Assembly (NCBI RefSeq): GCF_000012325.1
Contig: NC_003910.7
Location: 1,302,001-1,366,000, forward strand
DNA from: Colwellia psychrerythraea 34H
GTDB taxonomy: Bacteria > Pseudomonadota > Gammaproteobacteria > Enterobacterales > Alteromonadaceae
DNA: 64,000 nt
Direction of reading: 5' to 3'
Under the pieces are notes generated by a model. It was not told the DNA's origin. It saw only the letters and a program-made list of their open reading frames with translations, and made no database searches. This document shows positions 47,063 to 55,921 of the stretch, piece after piece. The translations under genes were made by a program, and so were the position numbers. Within the stretch, counting starts at the first letter, position 1; each line of letters starts with the position of its first letter.

Positions 47063-47326
47063 TACTCATGATACTTCAAAATGTCTATTTCAGGACGCCT
47101 GAGCAATTCATGATCAAGGCGCTTATTTTTATTAATGGTTGTTCCCTTAAAAAAAGGAGCAACGACAAACATGATTTGCTCAGGCGTCCCCGAAGGGCGA
47201 GTTTTAAAGGCTTAAATGCGGCGTTATTGATTTTGACAAGGGAATAACCATACTCTTCAATCAATGCCTTGCCTCTAAGCCTTTAAATTCTCGCTGAAAC
47301 GAGCATTTCGAGGTAACATGAGTATA
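47061..47326. mobile_element. MITE-like 266-bp element with nested inverted repeats
   Basis: Outer arms of about 35 bases: TATACTCATGATACTTC... (47061-47095) and its imperfect inverted copy ending at 47326. Inside, GGACGCCTGAGCAATTCATG (47093-47112) is inverted at 47170-47189 with one mismatch, and TTAAAGGCTTA is inverted later as TAAGCCTTTAA. It contains no transposase. A short open frame across it is judged not to be a gene. A degenerate copy of its right part lies at 40197-40253. Confidence 0.72.
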
Positions 47327-47375
47327 ATAAAGTTATCTAATTAAAAACCAGTAATGTTGTTGTGGGGAAGGGACT

Positions 47376-48104
47376 CTATTTATCAGCGTTTAATATTTGC
47401 TCTAATTTTAAGTCCGTTAACTTCATCACACTTTTGACCACATAAAACATGATTGCCATCAACATTATCGTTGAAGGTATAGCAATGACGGGATAACTTA
47501 ATAAAGTCATTTCTCCAAGCTGTTCATTAAACTGCGTGGTACCTGCAGGACTAACTACTATCCATTTTGCTAATAGATAATTCATCGTCGCAGAAAAAAC
47601 AAATGTTGCTGCTAACAAGTGATTTGCCCACTGAATTTTAGCTTTAAATTTATCTGTTTTATTTTTATTTGATAGAGACTCATAGATTAAATCTAAATTA
47701 AATAACATAGGATTTAATAAAATTTTGGCAATAAGCGGTTTGCCCCAAAAGCCTGATATAAGTACTACTAGCCCTATAGCTGAAGGTATTGCTGCTTCCT
47801 TAATGGCTAACCATTCCACATCTAATTCAAATAAACCAATGCCACCGGTTAAGAAGGTACTTAAAAAGCCAAGTAATGAAATAAAGTTCATCGACTTGTT
47901 TTTAATAAAGTCATACAAACCATAACTAATAGGAAATAATAATGCCAAAATCAAAGCATACATAGAGCCTAAATATTCATCTCCCGATAACTTCATTAAA
48001 ACAATCGATGGAACAGCAATATTAAAAATGACTTCTAACAGGATATTATTAGGGCGTTTGGCTTTTGTTTGAATAGACACGATAACTTCATAATTTGGAA
48101 ACAC
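47376..48104 (-). CDS. VC0807-like integral membrane protein
   Basis: Inner-membrane protein of about 242 residues with about six hydrophobic segments (for example SMYALILALLFPISYGLYDFI, FISLLGFLSTFLTGGIGLF, AIPSAIGLVVLISGFWG, VIAIPSTIMLMAIMFYVV). The blocks NIAVPSIVLMKLSG and WLAIKEAAIPSAIGL match, from memory, the family first named after Vibrio cholerae VC0807. Function unknown. The start is unsure: GTG at 48104 or a GTG 24 bases in. A short Lys-rich cytoplasmic tail ends the protein. Confidence 0.7.
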   Translation of the reverse strand: MFPNYEVIVSIQTKAKRPNNILLEVIFNIAVPSIVLMKLSGDEYLGSMYALILALLFPISYGLYDFIKNKSMNFISLLGFLSTFLTGGIGLFELDVEWLAIKEAAIPSAIGLVVLISGFWGKPLIAKILLNPMLFNLDLIYESLSNKNKTDKFKAKIQWANHLLAATFVFSATMNYLLAKWIVVSPAGTTQFNEQLGEMTLLSYPVIAIPSTIMLMAIMFYVVKSVMKLTDLKLEQILNADK

Positions 48105-48289
48105 TGAGATAAGTAAGTATATTTCATCTGGTATTAGATCACAAAGCTAAAGGGGCAGGTAAGATAATTGATTCTGACGCAGTTATTTTAATTCCAACAA
48201 TCTGAAACATGCATCTTGCTTGGTTATAGGTATAATCATTGAAGTTAAATTTAACCTAAAAATATTTTACTCAGATAAAGCCAATTATT

Positions 48290-48484
48290 ATGAATGAAAA
48301 AAGAAAACTGCAAGACCCAACGCTAGTGTGCACTTGCAATGAGCTATATATCGATAATATTGAAGAGGCTATTCATGAAGGCGAAGAAGAGTATGCTGAA
48401 ATCATGCAATACAATGATACATTCCCTCGATGCGGCGAATGCCATGACCATGTTCAACAGTTAGTTGACAATATTAACCGTTGA
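48290..48484 (+). CDS. bacterioferritin-associated ferredoxin-like [2Fe-2S] protein
   Basis: A 64-residue protein with the BFD-like [2Fe-2S] fold. Ligand cysteines are Cys14 and Cys16 (VCTCN) and Cys48 and Cys51 (RCGEC), spacing typical of Bfd and NirB-type BFD domains. Bfd helps release iron from bacterioferritin. The acidic middle (HEGEEEYAEIM) and the YNDTFPRCGECHDHV tail differ from E. coli Bfd, and no bacterioferritin gene is nearby, so another electron-transfer partner is possible. Confidence 0.8.
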   Translation: MNEKRKLQDPTLVCTCNELYIDNIEEAIHEGEEEYAEIMQYNDTFPRCGECHDHVQQLVDNINR

Positions 48485-48539
48485 ACAGTTAGAGAAAACA
48501 CGACATAACTAGTGGTGAAATGTTGTTCTATCAATGCAG

Positions 48540-49814
48540 TTAAGTTCGATACTCTGCATTAATTTTGACGTAATCATAACTAAAATCACAGGTCCAAATA
48601 GTTGACTCTTCATTGCCTCGATGGAGTTGCACGGTAATATCAATTTCTGCTTCGTTCATTATCGCTTGTCCTTCATCTTCCTTATAACTTGCGGCACGTC
48701 CCCCTTTTTCAGCCACTAATAAACCACCAAAATAAAGTTCTAATTGGTTGGTATCTAAATCAGCTAATGAATCACACTCACGTGAAGCATAACCAATAGC
48801 AGCAAGTACACGGCCTAAATTAGGATCAGAAGCAAACATTGCTGTTTTTACTAAGGGACTTTTACCAATAGAAAAACCGATAGTTTTTGCTTCATCAATA
48901 GATAACGCACCTTTAACGGTGACCGTTATAAACTTAGTTGCGCCTTCGCCGTCACGAACGATGGCTTTAGCTAGGTACTGAGAGGTTTCAAGTAAGGCAT
49001 CAAAAACTTCTTGGTAACCTTTATCATTAGGGCTTGTGATAGCCACGGCATTACTTTTCCCGGTAGCAATAACAATAAAGGAGTCATTTGTTGAAGTATC
49101 GCCATCAACAGAGATGCAGTTAAATGATAAGTCTGCAATTTCTTTAGTCATACTATCTAATAACGATTGCGTTATATTAGCGTCGGTTGCTACATAACCT
49201 AACATGGTCGCCATATTAGGATGGATCATGCCAGCGCCTTTGGATATTCCGGTAATATTGATGCTTTCACCACCAACCTTTACCTGAGTCGCATAAGCTT
49301 TAGGGGCAATGTCCGTGGTCATAATTGCAGAAGCAGCATCAGCCCAGTTGTCAGTAGTTAAATTAGTCACCGCAAGTGGTAAACCTGCTAAGAGCTTATC
49401 CATAGGCAGATGTTCTAAAATTACGCCTGTTGAAAAAGGTAATATGGACTCTACTGGGATAGCCATAATTTCAGCTAAATGTTGGCAGGTTGTTAGTGCA
49501 TCTAACATGCCTTGCTCGCCTGTTCCTGCGTTAGCATTGCCTGTATTTACGACTAATGCTTTGATGCCTGACACATTGCCTCCCGTAGTAGCATTATTTT
49601 TTACTGCATCTAAATGTTTTTTACACAAGGTTACTGGCGCAGCGCAAAAACGGTTTTGGGTAAAAACACCAGAGACTGCACTACCATCACAGATTTCTAT
49701 AACGAGTAAATCTTTACGGTTTTGTGTTTTAATATTTGACTCAGCCCAACCTAGGCGAATGCCTTGAATTGGCGTAAGTGAAGCAGGGACTATTTCAGGT
49801 AAATTGACAGGCAT
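48540..49814 (-). CDS. argJ: bifunctional glutamate N-acetyltransferase / amino-acid acetyltransferase ArgJ
   Basis: ArgJ moves an acetyl group from N-acetylornithine to glutamate in arginine synthesis. The 424-residue precursor self-cleaves before a Thr nucleophile, here Thr203 in GAGMIHPNMATMLGY. Other family blocks: GVFTQNRFCAAPV, NTGNANAGTGEQGM, FSTGVILEHLPMDKL, ISVDGDTSTNDSF, IVRDGEGATKFI, and GGRAASYKEDEGQAIM. Start MPVNLPEIVPASLTPIQGIRLGW matches the family. Many gammaproteobacteria use ArgA/ArgE instead, so its presence is of note. It stands alone on the minus strand. Confidence 0.95.
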   Translation of the reverse strand: MPVNLPEIVPASLTPIQGIRLGWAESNIKTQNRKDLLVIEICDGSAVSGVFTQNRFCAAPVTLCKKHLDAVKNNATTGGNVSGIKALVVNTGNANAGTGEQGMLDALTTCQHLAEIMAIPVESILPFSTGVILEHLPMDKLLAGLPLAVTNLTTDNWADAASAIMTTDIAPKAYATQVKVGGESINITGISKGAGMIHPNMATMLGYVATDANITQSLLDSMTKEIADLSFNCISVDGDTSTNDSFIVIATGKSNAVAITSPNDKGYQEVFDALLETSQYLAKAIVRDGEGATKFITVTVKGALSIDEAKTIGFSIGKSPLVKTAMFASDPNLGRVLAAIGYASRECDSLADLDTNQLELYFGGLLVAEKGGRAASYKEDEGQAIMNEAEIDITVQLHRGNEESTIWTCDFSYDYVKINAEYRT

Positions 49815-50075
49815 AAAGAATTATTAATAATATAAAAGTAGATAAATATTACTATTTTATGGGTTTTTATGCAAAAGAATCATTTAGGTAACCTAGGATA
49901 AAATGCAGTTTTCTGTTGTCTCGACATTCTTTTGCTCGCTTTAGAATCCATTCAAGTATATTCAGGTACATTCAAAGTAACAGTGCTGAATGTATCTCAC
50001 CGGAGAACGTTGCATTTTTGTTATTTATTAAAACTGAGTTATTAAATTTAGTTTTTAAAGCGTAGATTTTTTAAG

Positions 50076-50308
50076 TAACCTGAACTCTGGATAATGAGTG
50101 CTTGATGTTTAAGTAAAATCAACAACTTAGATTGTTACGTATGAAAAGTAATAAAATTAAAGTAGTTATACGCTTTATCAATGTTTTATTTTATTCAATT
50201 ATCAAGGCAAAACGTTTATGAATAGCTGGCTATTTATCGACGTTTTAACGCTGAGAATTGGATGAAGAGGAATGTTGAGCAAGTGCTGCTTATCCAGAGT
50301 TCAGGTTA
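50076..50308. repeat. 233-bp segment bounded by perfect 19-bp inverted repeats
   Basis: TAACCTGAACTCTGGATAA (50076-50094) returns as an exact inverted copy at 50290-50308. The inside is AT-rich with no gene. It fits a small non-autonomous element or the ends of a former insertion sequence, between argJ and the dnaK terminator. Confidence 0.6.
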
Positions 50309-50316
50309 AGTAATAA

Positions 50317-50347
50317 AAAACCCCCAACAATAAATGTTAGGGGTTTT
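50317..50347 (-). terminator. dnaK rho-independent terminator
   Basis: Plus-strand CCCCCAACA (50321-50329), loop ATAAA, TGTTAGGGG (50335-50343), flanked by A-run and TTTT. On the minus strand the stem is followed by TTTTTTATT, about 75 bases after the dnaK stop. Confidence 0.8.
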
Positions 50348-50422
50348 ACTTTCACTCTTTATAAGAATGATATTAATAAGCCAGATTTGTTAAAAGTTAA
50401 CTTATCAGTAATCACTTCATGA

Positions 50423-52324
50423 TTAACCGTTGCTTACGTCTTCAAAATCAGCATCAATTATATCTTCATCCTTAGCGCCATCATTGGCAGCGTTACCTTG
50501 ATGCTGAGCTGCTTGTTGCGATTGCGCTTGTTCAGTTTGCATGGTTTTACTATAAGCTTCTTGTAATGCACTTTGACGCATTTCAATTGCAGCTTTATCA
50601 CTGCCATTAACTGCCATTTTCAGTTGCTCAATTAATGTTTTAAGCTCCGTTTGTTGATCTTGAGCTAAACTCGTCATTGACGTTTGCACGGTATGAATTA
50701 ATTGATCTGCTTGGTTACGTTGATCAACTAACTCACGCTTTTGTTTGTCTTCACTCGCGTGCAGTTCAGCCTCTTTCACCATGCGATTAATTTCATCTTC
50801 CGTTAAGCCACTTGAGGCGGTAATTTTAATGCTTTGCTCCTTGCCTGTTGCTTTGTCTTTCGCTGACACATTCAAAATACCATTAACATCAATATCAAAG
50901 GTAACTTCAACTTGTACTGAGCCTCGTGGACCTGGATTAATATCCGTTAAGTTAAATTGACCCAACGATTTATTATCTGTTGCCATTTCACGTTGCCCTT
51001 GCAACACATGTACTGTTACCGCAGCTTGATTGTCTTCAGCCGTAGAGAACGTTTCAGAAGCGCGGGTTGGTATAGTGGTGTTTTTTTCAATAAGTTTAGT
51101 CATTACACCACCTAACGTTTCAATGCCGAGTGATAGTGGTGCTACATCAAGTAATAACACATCATCTACAGCGCCTGACATCACCCCCGCTTGAATTGCA
51201 GCACCCATTGCAACCGCTTCATCTGGGTTCACATCTTTTCGTGGTTCTTTAGAAAAGAAGGTTTTAACGGCTTCTTGCACTTTTGGCATACGTGTTTGAC
51301 CACCCACCAAAATTACCTCGCTAACATCAGCTTTACTTAAACCAGCATCTTTTAATGCTTGTTCACACGGTGCGATGGTGCTTTTTACTAAATCATCAAC
51401 TAATGATTCTAATTTTGCTCGAGTAACTTTTACGTTTAAGTGTTTAGGACCACTGGCATCAGCCGTAACGTACGGTAAATTCACCTCTGTTTGTAGTGCC
51501 GATGATAACTCGATCTTCGCTTTTTCAGCCGCTTCTTTAATGCGTTGCAACGCTAAAGTATCTTGATGAATATCAATACCACTTTCTTTTTTGAATTCAT
51601 CAGCAAGGTAATTAATTAAGCGTAAATCAAAATCTTCACCCCCTAAAAAGGTATCACCATTGGTTGCTAATACTTCAAATTGTTTTTCACCGTCTACATT
51701 GGATATTTCAATAATTGAAAGATCAAAAGTACCGCCACCTAAATCGTAAACCACCACTTTTTGATCAGCGTTACTATTTTTATCAACGCCATAGGCTAAT
51801 GCTGCGGCAGTGGGTTCATTAATAATACGTTTAACATTAAGTCCTGCAATTTTACCTGCATCTTTGGTTGCTTGACGCTGCGAATCATTAAAGTATGCCG
51901 GCACGGTAATAACCGCATCTGTCACCGTTTCACCTAAATAGGCTTCAGCATCTTTTTTCAATTTACGTAAAATTTGTGCTGACACTTCTTGTGGAGACAA
52001 TGCTTTACCATCGACCTCAACCCACGCATCACCGTTGTCCGCTTTTACTATTTTATAAGGCGCTAACTTAATGTCTTTTTGCACTTCTTTATCGTCAAAT
52101 TTACGACCAATCAATCGCTTAATCGCAAATAATGTGTTGGTAGAATTGGTCACGGACTGTCTTTTTGCGGGTTGACCCGCTAACGTTTCATTATTTGCAT
52201 AAGCAACAATTGATGGGGTTGTGCGGCTACCTTCTGCATTTTCAATAATTTTGGCAATGCCACCTTCCATAACCGCGACACATGAATTTGTTGTACCTAA
52301 ATCTATACCAATAATCTTAGTCAT
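50423..52324 (-). CDS. dnaK: Hsp70 chaperone DnaK (orphan copy)
   Basis: Full-length Hsp70 of 633 residues from the ATG at 52324, which follows AGGTGA. Signatures: [17 protein letters not shown] (about 4-20), [16 protein letters not shown] (about 195-210), and [16 protein letters not shown] (about 335-350). The substrate domain has the family [12 protein letters not shown] linker region; the C-terminal lid ends in a Gln/Ala-rich tail and [15 protein letters not shown], the DnaK-type acidic end. No dnaJ or grpE is adjacent, unlike the usual operon, so this may be a second dnaK (some Colwellia carry two). A Crp/Fnr regulator is divergent. No CIRCE box or clear sigma-32 promoter was seen upstream. 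Confidence 0.93.
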
Positions 52325-52391
52325 AATAATCACCTGTTATCTAATAAAAGAATCTAATAAAAAGGGGTTCATAAAAAATGAACCGTATGGC

Positions 52392-52409
52392 AATTACTTG
52401 TAAGTAATT
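52392..52409. promoter_or_regulatory. 18-bp palindrome near the dnaK start
   Basis: AATTACTT-GT-AAGTAATT, with perfect 8-base arms, 67 bases upstream of dnaK. It extends outward as GGC...GCC with a gap. It may be an operator or a leader hairpin. Confidence 0.45.
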
Positions 52410-52508
52410 TTGCCCCTAAAACAATCCGAGATAAACCGACGAAGATTGATGGTTTACCGTTAGATGTTTGGTTTATGAGGCTATGATACTCAAGGTAAGG
52501 AAGTGCTT

Positions 52509-52526
52509 CTGTCATAAATATGACAG
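52509..52526. promoter_or_regulatory. candidate Crp/Fnr-family operator between dnaK and the regulator gene
   Basis: CTGTCATA-AA-TATGACAG, perfect 8-base arms, near the middle of the gap between dnaK and the divergent Crp/Fnr gene. Its symmetric form and length fit a site for a dimeric Crp-family protein, though it is neither the CRP (TGTGA) nor FNR (TTGAT) consensus. Confidence 0.55.
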
Positions 52527-52684
52527 TATGCGTAAGTTTCTATGTTTAATTTTTAAAGTTAAATATCAATGTATTAAGGCGATGGGAGTGTGAGGTGATT
52601 AAAGCTAACATTAACTTTTGCTATATAGTCATAACTCGGTAGAATAAAATACCTAGTTAGGTTACAACTAAAATTACTTTATTT

Positions 52685-53449
52685 ATGCATAAAGATGTTT
52701 CTCAATTACCTCAAAAAGCGAATCCCGCGTTAGTTAAACAAGCTAATCTTTTTGCCGATTTACCGACAAAATTAATTGAAGATTTTCAACAAGAATTTCA
52801 GCTTAATCAATGGAATAAGGGCGATTACATTAATTCTGACATTTTAACACAACGCTTTTTTGTTGTGATTGAAGGTAATATAGAAATTAAACAAAGTAAC
52901 CCTGATACAGGCAGAGAAGCAACGTTAGACATGCTTTATGCTGGCGATTGTTTTGATTTAATGGTGCTATTAGACAATCAACCCCATGAAGTCATTATTT
53001 CACCTTTAACAACGGTAAAATTATTATCAGTCAAACTTTCAACGATGCGATATTGGTTGTGGACTTATCCGGAATTTAACCAACAATTCATGCCTTATAT
53101 AGCCAAAAAAATGCGTGAAAAAGAACAACAGGCTAGTAGTCTAATTTTACACGATGTAACCACACGTTTAAGCCGTATTATTTTAGAACACATTAATAAA
53201 ATTAAGTTTTACACGGGTACTAAAGAAGAAGAGCACCAGCATCATTTAGTGAATGGGTTAAACGATGAAACGTTGGCACGGATGACTGGCTCTGTAAGGC
53301 AAGTAATTAATAAACAATTACAGCACTGGAAAAAAGAAGACGTCATTGATAAAAAGCGTAATCAACTCATTATTAAAGATTTAGAAGCATTAGAAAAAGA
53401 AGCAAAATACACGCAAAATTTAGCTAATGCTCCTTTGTCTAAGTCCTAA
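52685..53449 (+). CDS. Crp/Fnr-family transcriptional regulator
   Basis: Regulator of 254 residues. An N-terminal cyclic-nucleotide-binding-like beta-roll (about 25-140, with GDYINSDILTQRFFVVIEGNIEI and LYAGDCFDLMVLL) is followed by a dimer helix and a winged helix-turn-helix (about 170-235, with DETLARMTGSVRQVINKQLQHW). It lacks the four cysteines of FNR and the PRRxxA-type cAMP phosphate pocket, so the signal is unknown. It is divergent from the orphan dnaK, with a palindrome between them, which suggests control of dnaK. About 20 residues of poorly conserved tail follow. Confidence 0.86.
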   Translation: MHKDVSQLPQKANPALVKQANLFADLPTKLIEDFQQEFQLNQWNKGDYINSDILTQRFFVVIEGNIEIKQSNPDTGREATLDMLYAGDCFDLMVLLDNQPHEVIISPLTTVKLLSVKLSTMRYWLWTYPEFNQQFMPYIAKKMREKEQQASSLILHDVTTRLSRIILEHINKIKFYTGTKEEEHQHHLVNGLNDETLARMTGSVRQVINKQLQHWKKEDVIDKKRNQLIIKDLEALEKEAKYTQNLANAPLSKS

Positions 53450-53496
53450 CCGCACAATAAAAGTTAATGACTTAACCCCGTAAACGCATACATCAA

Positions 53497-54780
53497 TCAA
53501 CTCTCTTGATTGATGTTCGACATATTATCCCTGGTTTTATTAGTCACTAAGTTAATTTTGACAAAAACTTCTTTATTTGGGTATCCATCAGCAATCAGTT
53601 GATGTTGCAGCTGAAATGATCGAATGGCCTGTCTACTTTTAGGTCCCCAGATACCATCAGGCTCACCTGTTTCAAAGCCTAATGAATTGAGTTGGCTTTG
53701 TAGGTTTTTCATCTGTGCAACACTATAAGGTTTCACGTTAGTTTGCTCTTTGTGTGAAAACTCAATGCCTTTAGCGCCAACTAATTTATTAGCTAATAAG
53801 CCTACTGACAGTGCATAACTTTTCGAAAGGTTCCACGTCATAATCACATTAAAATTAGGGTAGAGTAAAAATGCAGGTCCTTTATGGCCTGAAGGTAGAT
53901 ATAGCTCAGCCTGAATGTCATAAGTTGATAATGAATGGTTATTTGTTTTTTTTACGCCTAATTCTTTAAAATAATCAAGTGGGTAATATTGATCAAAAGC
54001 CACTTTATCAAAGGCAAAGTTTGTTGGTAATTTAACTTCTCGGCCCCAGCGTTCTTTAGGCTGCCAACTGATTTTATTTAAGTAATTGGCCGCCGTTGTT
54101 AAGGCATCAACCTCGCTTTTCCAAATGTCGACTTTGCCATCATTATCACCATCAACGGCATATTTTAAGAAGGCAGTAGGCATAAATTGCATATGGCCCA
54201 TCGCACCAGCCCAAGAGCCTTGCAGTTGTTCAACAGCAACTTGCTTGGTTTCAATTAAGGTGAATAAGTTTAATAATTCTAGGGTAAAAAACTCACTACG
54301 ACGTTCATCACAGGCTAAGGTGGCTAAAGAGTTAAGTACCGACATTTTACCTTTATGCTTGCCAAAGACTGTTTCTAAGCCCCAAAAAGAGACTAAATAT
54401 TGGCGTGGCACGCCGTATTTTTTCTCTAAGGCATCAAACAGTTTTTTATTTTTCTTTAGTTTCTCTTTTCCCACTCGCACATGATAATCGGTAACTCTTG
54501 CTTTAATATATTGCTCAAAGGTTTGGGTAAATTCAGGTTGTTTTTTATCTAAAGCAATCACTCGCTTAATGGGGGAAATATTATCAATAACGGTTTGGGT
54601 TATATAGGATGAAAACCCCGCGGTTTCAGCGCGTTTAGCTAAGTTTACTTTACACTGGAGAAAATCCTCATCGGCAATTGTGGCGTTCGCTAATAAAGGA
54701 AATAATGCGCATAGCATGATTAATTTTCTAAAATGAACAAGATTGAGTGTGTTTTTAATAAGTCGGTTTGACGAGAGCAT
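53497..54780 (-). CDS. lytic murein transglycosylase (MltB family) with peptidoglycan-binding domain
   Basis: Exported muramidase-type lytic transglycosylase of 427 residues. Signal or anchor near 15-35 (VHFRKLIMLCALFPLLANA). Catalytic Glu in SFWGLETVFGKHKG (about 130-143), then SWAGAMGHMQFMPTAFLKY and DGDNDGKVDIW, the MltB-type motifs. The C-terminal PG_binding_1 domain lies at about 345-410 (LQSQLNSLGFETGEPDGIWG). The tail is NLVTNKTRDNMSNINQES. This matches the soluble MltB_2 subgroup. It acts on peptidoglycan in the periplasm. Confidence 0.9.
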   Translation of the reverse strand: MLSSNRLIKNTLNLVHFRKLIMLCALFPLLANATIADEDFLQCKVNLAKRAETAGFSSYITQTVIDNISPIKRVIALDKKQPEFTQTFEQYIKARVTDYHVRVGKEKLKKNKKLFDALEKKYGVPRQYLVSFWGLETVFGKHKGKMSVLNSLATLACDERRSEFFTLELLNLFTLIETKQVAVEQLQGSWAGAMGHMQFMPTAFLKYAVDGDNDGKVDIWKSEVDALTTAANYLNKISWQPKERWGREVKLPTNFAFDKVAFDQYYPLDYFKELGVKKTNNHSLSTYDIQAELYLPSGHKGPAFLLYPNFNVIMTWNLSKSYALSVGLLANKLVGAKGIEFSHKEQTNVKPYSVAQMKNLQSQLNSLGFETGEPDGIWGPKSRQAIRSFQLQHQLIADGYPNKEVFVKINLVTNKTRDNMSNINQES

Positions 54781-54860
54781 GAATGGGCATTCCTTGGCTA
54801 AAGCTGAAAATTAAGAAAAAGTAGCAATTCTATGGTTAAATTTTACCTTGATAACAATCA

Positions 54861-55817
54861 TTAATCACCGTTTTTTTCATGTGCTACCGGTTGTAAGGTT
54901 TCAGCCCAAGTGTGATAAGTATTCTCACCATTTTGTTCAATTTTCATGAGTAAATATTCAATGAGTACTTTGACTTTTGTGGGTAAAAACTCGCGTTTTG
55001 GATAAACACAATAAACGCCTTCTGATGAACGAAGAAAAGATGAAATAGGGACAATGCTTTTCGATTTCAGCCAGTCGCGGGCAATAAAATGGGGTAGTTG
55101 GGTTAAACCAAGCCCTTGGGCGCATAGCTCAGCCAGAGCTTCACCATCATTAACAATATACTGACTGCCAGGATCATAACTCTCAACCCCATGACCTTCA
55201 TCGACCGTGATGGGCATTAAACGTCCAGACTGAGGGTATTTGAAACGAATCCAACTATGTTGAGAGTATTCTGCGGCGCAGGCAGGAAAATCATTAGCAG
55301 CAATATAGGCAGGTGAGGCACAAAGAATAAAATCAATTGGGCTCAGCATACGTGCAACCAGCCGTTGGTCATCGAGTTTACCGGTACGAATGGTTAAATC
55401 AATGCCCTGTTCTAAAATATCAACATAACTATCATTAAACGAAACGTCCAAGGTGATGTCTGGATATAACTGAGTAAACTCCTGTAATAACGGCATCACA
55501 TAAAGCCGACCATAAGACACTGGCAAGTTTACTTTAACCTGTCCACATGGCAGATCATTGGTTTGTTTTAAGTCTTGTTCACATTGTTCTAGCTCTAAGA
55601 CTATTCGCCTTGCCGTGATTAGATAACGAGAACCTGAATCAGTTAAATGAACCTGACGGGTAGAGCGGTTGAATAGTTTAATACTAAGATTATCTTCAAG
55701 GCGTGCCATTCCTTTACTCACGGTCGATGCAGACAAACCTAAGTGATTTGCAGCCGCCGCAAAACCACCATGATCAACCGCGTTAACAAATAGCTTTAGT
55801 AAGCTTAACTTATCCAT
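54861..55817 (-). CDS. LysR-family transcriptional regulator
   Basis: LysR-type regulator of about 318 residues from the ATG at 55817; the frame is open to a GTG at 55865. HTH: LLKLFVNAVDHGGFAAAANH then LGLSASTVSKGMARLEDNL (about 5-45). The effector domain has GQVKVNLPVSYGRLYVMPLL and QGIDLTIRTGKLDDQRLVAR, the pattern of the AaeR/DmlR-like branch. It is divergent from the cyclase lipoprotein gene; GTGAT-N5-ATCAC (55851-55865) lies in between and may be a binding site. Confidence 0.87.
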   Translation of the reverse strand: MDKLSLLKLFVNAVDHGGFAAAANHLGLSASTVSKGMARLEDNLSIKLFNRSTRQVHLTDSGSRYLITARRIVLELEQCEQDLKQTNDLPCGQVKVNLPVSYGRLYVMPLLQEFTQLYPDITLDVSFNDSYVDILEQGIDLTIRTGKLDDQRLVARMLSPIDFILCASPAYIAANDFPACAAEYSQHSWIRFKYPQSGRLMPITVDEGHGVESYDPGSQYIVNDGEALAELCAQGLGLTQLPHFIARDWLKSKSIVPISSFLRSSEGVYCVYPKREFLPTKVKVLIEYLLMKIEQNGENTYHTWAETLQPVAHEKNGD

Positions 55818-55921
55818 AGGTGAAGTTTTGTCACAAGTAATATGAAGTTGGTGATATTTAATCACATCATAAGGACGGTTACTATGTTGCCAGAGAATTT
55901 AATGTTTTAAGGAATAATAAA

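Noticed and set aside
46963..47247. Open frame of 94 codons across the palindromic repeats
   Set aside because: It is made of inverted-repeat DNA and overlaps the start of the EEP gene.
49309..49767. 152-codon plus-strand frame opposite argJ
   Set aside because: It lies wholly within argJ, which has all family motifs; the antisense frame looks like a by-product.
52325..52684. CIRCE element or sigma-32 promoter for dnaK
   Set aside because: No TTAGCACTC/GAGTGCTAA pair and no CCCCAT-type -10 box seen at proper distance.
54086..54484. 132-codon plus-strand frame opposite the lytic transglycosylase
   Set aside because: It is the shadow of a well-supported gene and has no ribosome site or domain pattern.
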